42,251 bases of DNA from Planoprotostelium fungivorum. Lineage: Eukaryota; Evosea; Variosea; Cavosteliida; Cavosteliaceae. The notes below the pieces were generated by a model. That model had not been told where the DNA came from, ran no database searches, and saw only the letters and a program-made list of their open reading frames with translations. The DNA lies in the NCBI GenBank assembly GCA_003024175.1, contig MDYQ01000230.1, positions 1 through 42,251 of the forward strand, in the 5' to 3' direction. The position numbers and the translations under genes were made by a program. This document shows, piece after piece, positions 31,955 to 39,614 of the stretch (position 1 is its first letter; the number at the start of each line of letters is the position of its first letter).

Positions 31955-34649
31955 ATGCCCCCGCTACCTCTGAAGAATCCGGGAAACGCCAGACTCTTGC
32001 AGGGTCTTCAGCGTCTCGAGTCTGAGAAACAGGCGCAGAGCTATGGTGACAAGAGATACTCCACATTCGCTAAGGTACATCACCACCGTCGCGTCGATCT
32101 CGTTTGTTCATCACGTTATCGCAGGCGATACAGAGCATAAGAAATCATCCCGATGTGATCACAAGCGGCAAAGAAGCAACTAAATTGAACGGCATCGGTG
32201 AGTCATGATCATTGCCTTCCATGAACCCTTTCAGGTCCGAAGATCGCCGCCTCAATTGATCAGCTGTTGGAAGAGATGGGATCATCTCAGAATCAAGACA
32301 CCCTCATCACCACCAACGCCCCCGCCAGTCAATCCAGCCAATCGAACAGTCAGATCGTCCAATCTTACAGCAGTCAGAATGGTGGACACCTCGAATCACA
32401 TCTCTCCTCACCCATCCTCTCAGGTTACCGATGTCCCTCTGACGTGAAAGAATGGCTGGATGATCTCAAGCTGAGTCAATACCTTCCTCTCTTCATCGAC
32501 TCTGGCTACGACAATCTACTGGTGAGAACATCTACGTGCGCTAACGGTCCTCGTGCTCATCATCGTCAGGTCTGTTCTCATCTGGAAGAGAAACACTTTG
32601 AGAAATACATCGATCCCAGTTGCATCATCAAACCGGGCCATAGACACACGCTTCTCATCGCATCGGAACAATTGAAGAGGGAGGGAGAGAAATTGAAGGA
32701 CCGACCATCATCTCAGCCCGCCCATCATGCATCATCAACGCAGCCGATCACTCTACTCCCAAGCACCTCAAACCATTACGTCAGCTCGACCGCGCCACCA
32801 GTTCTACAGAACAACTACCGACTGACCAGCACCGTCGTGGAGCTGAACAGGTCGCAAACGAATGAGACGCGCTCCCACAATATCTCCGTGACCAACGTCA
32901 CCCACCTGTCCAGAGAGGAAGAAGTGGAGACAGTCAACCTCACACAGAGACCGAGGAAGAAATCGGGCGGGAAAAAGTGATGACCGTCTACAACGAGCCA
33001 ACTGACGATCGATAGGGCCGGCTATTGTCCCGCCTTCCGCAGTGGAGCCTGGGCCGTTCTCATCTGCATGTTCGAGGACACTCTATTGGAGGAGCACACG
33101 GGATTCATGTCTAAGAAGCAGATCGTGGAGACGTCACAGCCCTTCTCAGACACTCCCATGGGTACACAGAGTGAGTGATCCATCGTGGCGATGATGATCA
33201 TCTCATCATCACAATGATGTCGATCTCTGATCACCATGGACCGACACACTCAGATTATTTCACTTCCAGCATCAACACGTTGATCAAGAAAGAACTCGTG
33301 GTGAAAGAAGGATCGCCACCCAGATTCTCTCTCACAGAGACTGGATTGGATCTGTCGAGGGAGTTGTACGCTACGAAGGGAAAGATGTCATCCGCAGACC
33401 TTCTCCCAATGTTATCACCTCAGAGCAAGCAGGGGAGACGCACGAGCAGAGAAAGTCAAGAGGTGAGGTGATCACCGATGCTGATCGCGATCACGATGAT
33501 CATCACGATCGTGATGATGACGATGCGCAGGATGACACCTCTGCGATGAGACAACCCGAAGTGTCTTCTTCATCGGAGAGAGATGTCACCTCGTGGGAAG
33601 TGGTGAGTTCAAATGGACGGAAGTGAATCGAATTGACAAAGTGAGGTGTTGATTGTTGACATTCGCGAGATCAGAGGAGACGAATTGAAGGGTGTCTTCA
33701 ACTGTGAGTACACGCTCCACCTTGACGTCTCTAAAACATCGACAGGTCTGAAGAAATTAGACGTGAAGGTGAGAGTGGATCATGCTTATACGATGACGAC
33801 AGACTCATTCGAATAGGTGGAGAAGAGAAGTTTAGAATTGGGGGATTTCATGTGGATCGCTCGGTCACCTGATGGTGGAGAAGAAGAGATCGTGTTGAAT
33901 TACATCGTGGAGAGAAAGAAGGTGAAGATAAAGATCGATATCGACTGATCCCGCGTAGATGGAGGACCTGGCGGCATCCGTGGAAGATGGCCGATACAAG
34001 GAGCAGAAGTTTCGATTGAAGAAATGTGGCGTCACCAACATCATTTATCTTGCAGAAGGTATCTGATCACATCACAATGTCATCGATTCTACATCCACAT
34101 CACGTTCCATCCACATCACGTTCCATCCACATCATCACATGCATCAGATTGACCGTTTGAATCAGGTTTAAACACAACAGATGCTCGATACGCAGGTTTC
34201 GAACACGCACTCCTCAAGACCCAATGCGTTGACAACTTTTTCATTCACGTGAGGCGATGTATATTTCATCGTCTCATTCGACCCAGCGTAGCACGAGTGA
34301 AGAAGACACTGCAAATTATCTTGCAGGAATGACCAGTCACCTGCAGAGCAACATCACAAAGGGAAAGACACAGCACATGACCAACTTGACGTTCTCAGAA
34401 TTCAGCTCTGCGGCAAGTAAATCAAAAAACTTGAGCGTGAGGGATGTGCTCACAAAGCAATTGATGCAATTGGTGGGCATCAGCGCAGGCAAGGCTGTGG
34501 AGATCACAGACAGGTACGGGACACCTGCATTGCTGTACAAGAGAGTCAAGAGGCACAGAAGTTCTTCTTTTGATGATCTGCTCTTGGGAAAGAAGAAGAG
34601 GAAATTGACTTCAGCTGTCAGTTCAAGTCTTTGTACCTTTTATACATAA
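31955..34649 (+). CDS. MUS81: MUS81 structure-specific endonuclease with inserted SAM domain
   Basis: MUS81 with EME1 cuts branched DNA at stalled forks and recombination joints. Start ATG 31955. The N-terminal HhH is [11 protein letters not shown] spliced to [12 protein letters not shown] and [15 protein letters not shown]. After a Ser/Gln linker comes a SAM domain, [19 protein letters not shown], then [10 protein letters not shown] and [15 protein letters not shown] (about 32440-32690). The winged helix is [19 protein letters not shown]...LIKKELVV...LTETG. The ERCC4 nuclease has VDIRE, LELGDF, IVERKK spliced to [18 protein letters not shown], and NIIYLAEG, so the D...GD...ERKxxxD acids are present. 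The C-terminal HhH is [20 protein letters not shown]. The stop is at 34647-34649. A SAM module between HhH and winged helix is not part of the usual MUS81 plan. Confidence 0.88.
34093..34133. repeat. Short tandem repeat, 16-bp unit, in a MUS81 intron
   Basis: ATCCACATCACGTTCC occurs at 34093-34108 and 34109-34124, followed by a partial third unit to 34133. It lies within a MUS81 intron that is longer than most here (more than 90 nt). Confidence 0.7.
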
Positions 34650-35457
34650 ATACTTTGTATACTTGTAATATAATACATATTGATGTATCCTCTTACAATA
34701 TGCCTCTTCTTGACCTCAACTGCTACTGTGGTTGTGAGCATCCCTCCCATCCTTGACAGTTGTCATACCAGGAAGGAGTTAGCACATACAGAACTTGCAT
34801 CACATTTCACAAATGATGCTGTCAACAAAACTGTAAGCATATCTCTGCAAAGATTGTCATGATGTAAAGAAAGAAAGAAAAGACCCCATGCAAAAGTGCT
34901 GCTTGCCATCTTCCATGAGGTAGAAACTGACATAATAGCTTGTACGCCAAAATTAGGGCATCTGGTGCATCTGACTGAATCAGGATGATGTGGGTCAGAA
35001 AGGGTCTGACCCCCTGGTTCCATGGAGTCCCAAAAGTTATGACCAGAGGGGCATGTCAAATCTTAGGGAGGGTAGCAGGTCAGTTTTCACACTTTTTCCA
35101 GGTAGAGAGACACATGGGCTACACGCTGGTGTAATTTGTTTTTTCGTCCGGACGTTCCGTACATAGAATGATGCTTGGGAGCTTCAACATGTAATGATTT
35201 TCACATCAATTGTTTTTCAAACGGGGCCGCTATACTTTCATGCACTGAACTTCTTGTCACATCACTGTTGAGAATTGTTCTAAGAGTATCTCTTCCCATT
35301 GACTCCAGCTCCATAGTTTCTCATAGTTTATTTGGTAATAATATCCACAGGTCCCAAAATCATGATTGTGTGGAATGGTTACAAGGGTCAGACAAGAAAG
35401 TCATCAAGATCATTGCACTAACAGATACAAAGACAACACATACATTCCACCTCTTTA
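34650..35457. other. Atypical CpG-poor spacer between convergent MUS81 and RAD5/HLTF genes
   Basis: About 800 bp. The part 34880-35100 has almost no CG dinucleotide, unlike the rest of the window. It contains a perfect 8-bp stem, GGGTCAGA (34991-34998) with TCTGACCC (35004-35011) and a 5-nt loop. The open frames on both strands are short and match no domain I know. It could be 3'-UTR of either gene or an inserted repeat. Minus-strand AATAAA (35327-35332) fits the RAD5/HLTF gene. Confidence 0.45.
35327..35332 (-). terminator. AATAAA polyadenylation signal of the RAD5/HLTF-type gene
   Basis: TTTATT on the plus strand equals AATAAA on the minus strand, about 125 nt after the stop at 35458. Confidence 0.45.
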
Positions 35458-38400
35458 TCACATCATTCTGAACAATCTCCTGATGTCCCTGATGTTCAAC
35501 CTCATGTCTCCATTGTACTCCACATCCCCCAACACCGACATTGCAATCTCCTTCTTTGTATTCTGGATATCAATGATGCCCTCCTCCACCGTGTCTCTCA
35601 CAACAAACTGTACCACTTTCACTGGTCTATCTTGTCCGTATCGATGAACTCTGTCCATGGCCTGTCTCTCCACCGCTGGGTTCCACCTATGTCAATTGTA
35701 AATGTACCGTCAAATCGTCGATGAGATCTCACCAGGGATCCATGATGTAGACACGAGTGGCCACGGTGAGGTTGAGACCGACACCTCCAGCTCGGATGGA
35801 CACGAGGATGACGGTGATGGTGGGTTCGGTCTTGAAGGCGTGGATGTTCCTCTCTCTCTCCATCATGGGCATTCGACCGTCCAATCGAGCGTAGTGGATT
35901 CCGGCATTTTCCAAGACCACTTCGATCATGTCCAAGAACTGTCTCATCGGTCAGTCGATTCATGATGTGATCATGTGATGTGATCATGTGATGTGATCAT
36001 GTGATGTGATCATGTGATGAGATGTTTACCATGGTGAAGTTACTGAAGACGACAGACTTTGTATTGGGATCTTTCTGTCTCTCCATCTCCAATTCCTGTA
36101 TCAGACCCATCAATTTTGTGCACTTGATGTCCGTCTGTCCCTTCTCTGGGTCATCATACATGAACCATTTGTCGGGTATATTCGGGTAGTCCGACTGAGA
36201 CCCACGTCAGTCTACAACCTACCACTCTCGACCTCCCACCTCCTGTTGATTCGCTACCATTTCATCCTCGGGGTCATTCTTGATCCTCTCCTCCTCCTCT
36301 GCAGCCCTGTGGATGTACCTCTCAATTCTTGCAGCAAAATCTGGTCAACAGATCAATTTAATGAGACGGGTCGATCGTTTGAATCTCACCTTGTCCCACA
36401 TTCTGTGACGATGCCACATCTGCATCAGGTGATGCATTCTCCGTACCTGTCTCGTCTGAGAAACAGATGAGAAGATCATCACTCACTCTGATGCAAATCA
36501 GAGCAGCGAGGACAGTCAGAGTACTCGTTCCTTCCTTCGACATTATCGAACCATCTCTCGTAGCAGCTTAGACAGTATACGTGGCCGCACTGTGTTTGAT
36601 GAACGTCTGCCTCTAACTCTTCGATGCACAGCCAACACCGATTGCTGTGAAGTCCCTGCATCAGTTGATTCACCGACGCATAATCTCCACGGCGTAGACT
36701 GGTACAGTCAATTTCCCGCCTTTTTTCGACTGATCACCTGGCAAGCATGTCGTTACGGACTTCCACGGGTTGTCCGTAATTTCCCTTCCACTTGTCCTCT
36801 TTACGTCCAGTCATCGTCTTCAGCATGAGAAGGTTGCTGTCACTGGTCTGTCTCAATCGTGTGAGGAGTTCGAAGAAAACCATCATGTTCTTCAGTATGG
36901 TGTTTTTCTTGGCGAAGGCGCGGGCCAGGTCGACGCACTACAACGAGTCAATGATTTGGGACGGATTTGGGACTCACTTGTTCGTTGACGGCGACGTAAA
37001 ATAATTTCTCGTCGGGGGTGGGTTTCTGTGACGTCCGTGAGCATCTACATCGTTGTAGATCGTCTCACCAGATGCCTCACGGTGATCTCAATGGGTGGTA
37101 ATTCCAAGACGGTCTTTCCTCTTATCTTCTGTGTCTTCGTCCTCCTGAGTAGGTACCTGAAGAATAAGTGTCCATTCGAATGCATCGTGATGACTCACAT
37201 GTAGAACATCTGTCTCAGTTTCCCGATACCCCCCGCAGATGAATTCGAATCGCTCAGCATCAACTCACACATTCGGTTGAATTCTTGCACGCTGCCTGCG
37301 TTCGTATCTCTGATGAATCTGTTTCATTGGTCAGAACATCCTTCGTGACGTGTGAGTGATATGATATTCATCACCTCAACAGAGACCACATGTCCCTCAG
37401 GTTATTCTGAATGGGTGTACCCGTCATAGCCCACCTCCTCTTCGCTTTCAATTCGAAAGCTGACTTTGCCGTTCTGTTTCCATTCAGCCCACGTTACTTG
37501 ATAGAAGGCCGTGCGAATCCATCGACAATTCTCACTTGGACTTGAAAGTCTTGATCATGTGAGCTTCATCCAACACCACTCGGAACCAATTTGCCTGGAA
37601 GAGAATACCGTTCTGTTCGTCTTCACCAAAGTACTGCGCCCGAACGACACCGTACGTGGTCAAGACGATGTCGTTCCTACGACAATCATTGTCCGATCTA
37701 CAACGAGACGTCCACTCACGCCATGAGGATTCTCATTCGGGTGGGTCTCTCGTCGTAGTACACGAGCACTTGAAATGTACCGGGCTGTGTCTTCTTCTCG
37801 ATCTCCTGCTGCCACTGAGAGAGTGTGCTGAGTGGACAGATGATGAGGGTGGTCTTCCTGTCTGGGTCTTCTGATCGTTGAGCGAGGAGGAGGGAGATCA
37901 TCTCGACGGTCTTGCCGAGACCCATCTCATCGGCTAAGATTCCGGCTCTGTTCAAGCGTGAGATTTGAACGTGGTGTGATGATCATCACGATCACGATGA
38001 TGATGTGATGATCACGATCATCGTGATGCCGATCGTGTGATCGGATGAGAGATATCGATCGTTAGACGATGGTCATCGTGATGATGATGAACGATCTTGA
38101 ATTTTCACCTCTGGTTCGAGACGGTTCCCGACTCCTGTTTGACCATCCAATGCAGCGCCTGTTTCTGGTACGGCTCCAACTTCACTGTCAGCTCCGGTGG
38201 TGCCTCCATCTCTTCCATCGTATCGAAGTTTCTCGTCGCTTGTTGATTGAACAGCTGTACGGGTGAGAATTTGTCTCCGATCAACTCTGATGATCATCAC
38301 CTGTGCCGCCTGCACCGATCTCTCATCTTGTTGTGATGCCTCCAACGCGATATCGTCACCTTCGTTATTCGTGTAAGCCAGATTGACAGAATCGCGAGGT

Positions 38401-39218
38401 CCACTGTGTGCATCATCAGCGATGATTCGAAGCTGATGGAGTCACTCGTTGAGAGGGGCGGCAGGTAGAACCTTCACTTCTACCAAGGGAGGAACGTGTT
38501 GTTGCTCTCTCGCTTGTGATGATGGTGGGATGACTGGCTGTGGAGCGTGGTGAGGTCGTTTCGGTTGATGATGATCCTCTGAAGGAGATGCACGCCGTTT
38601 TCGATTTTGACTCTTCACTGCCACGCTGGGTGCCGCTTGTCCATATGACGACGCATCGACGGGTGCGTAAGTGTTGGATGCAGGTTGAGCGGGGGCGAGA
38701 GGAAGACCCATGAAGTTGTTGTTGTTCACCATGTTCAGATTCGAAGCCGGTGGAAGATTGTGGTTTTGGAACATCATGGGATTCGATGGTAATGGTGGTG
38801 TGTTGGTAAACGGTGGAAATCCCGGAACATTAGTGAGGTCGATGGGTGTTGTCGATTGAACTGCATTGACTCGAGTGGGCTCTACCTTTGGTTTGACCCT
38901 ACTCTTCCTCTGACGAGCAGGTGGAAGTTGAGAGGGAGGCATGACTGAACTCTTTACGGCATAATGGGGTTGAATGGGAGGCACTGACCCAATTGGTGGT
39001 GATGTTGACTTCCTCTCCGCCTTCACAGCTCTTGCATTGGGTAAATTGACGAATGGTACGGGTGTATTTAAGACACTATCGTCTTCGAGATCCACGACGG
39101 CGATGGATGATTCTCTCTTCACGGGAGGAGCATTCTTTACTCCGTTCGCTTCGGTCTTGATAGTGGGACTGATACGGATACCTGGTGTCGGTTGGTTCAG
39201 GTTCAAGTCGTCTTCCAT
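35458..39218 (-). CDS. RAD5/HLTF/RAD16-type SNF2 ATPase with internal RING finger
   Basis: Members translocate on DNA and ubiquitinate PCNA or help repair. I start at ATG 39218 ([17 protein letters not shown]); the frame stays open to an ATG at 39410, so a longer start is possible. About 260 disordered residues (Pro/Asn-rich, with a SUMO-interacting-like [10 protein letters not shown] at about 39100) precede [17 protein letters not shown]. The SNF2 lobe 1 has [10 protein letters not shown] (Walker A, about 37906-37931), LDEAHMIK (about 37552-37573) and [12 protein letters not shown]. An inserted RING reads [20 protein letters not shown], then YCLSCYERW and CPRC (about 36500-36660). Lobe 2 has [42 protein letters not shown]. 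The stop is at 35458. No HIRAN domain was seen in the N-terminal part. Confidence 0.87.
35963..36020. repeat. Tandem repeat, 13-bp unit, in a RAD5/HLTF intron
   Basis: GTGATGTGATCAT repeats about four times with a partial unit at each end. It lies between lobe-2 exons of the minus-strand gene. Each unit contains the palindrome TGATCA. Confidence 0.8.
37965..38100. repeat. GATC/ATGATG low-complexity intron
   Basis: This stretch is built from overlapping TGATGATCA, GATCACGAT and ATCGTGATG words, many self-complementary, within an intron of the RAD5/HLTF-type gene. A similar composition occurs in a MUS81 intron at about 33465-33530. Confidence 0.65.
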
Positions 39219-39614
39219 GCGTGTGTGATGGATGTTATCGTTGATCAAAATTCCTGGAAGAAAGAAAATCGGCGTAATTTCAATTCGTTCGTTGAAACGC
39301 GAATCTTTTTCAGCAGCTCTGGCGCTATAGACATCCTCTAAATCTCGTTGCAGCTTCATCTTCAATGATGCATTTCTTAATGAAAAAGAGTGGATTTGAC
39401 TGTGCATCAACTTTCTTTGACAGAGGAGGGAAGAAGTTTGACTCGTCTAAGGAGGACCGAGCCGAGAACGTCAGTCGATTCAAACGGAAACGGTTAGTGT
39501 TTGGGGTGTTGGTGTGCGGAAACATGGAGGAGGAAGCGTGTGGCGAAGTGATAGAAAAGTGGCGGAAAATGACGAGCTCAAGTGCCGATCACAACAGACG
39601 AAAACTACATCATC
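39219..39614. promoter_or_regulatory. Divergent upstream region of RAD5/HLTF and UFD2/UBE4 genes
   Basis: The two ATGs (39218 minus, 39615 plus) face away from each other. If the longer RAD5/HLTF start at 39410 is used, the shared region shrinks to about 200 bp. The plus-strand frame at 39365-39916 overlaps it and I treat it as chance. Confidence 0.35.

Noticed and set aside
35963-36020. Possible CRISPR array
   Set aside because: The 13-bp units are contiguous, with no spacers, and the genome is eukaryotic.
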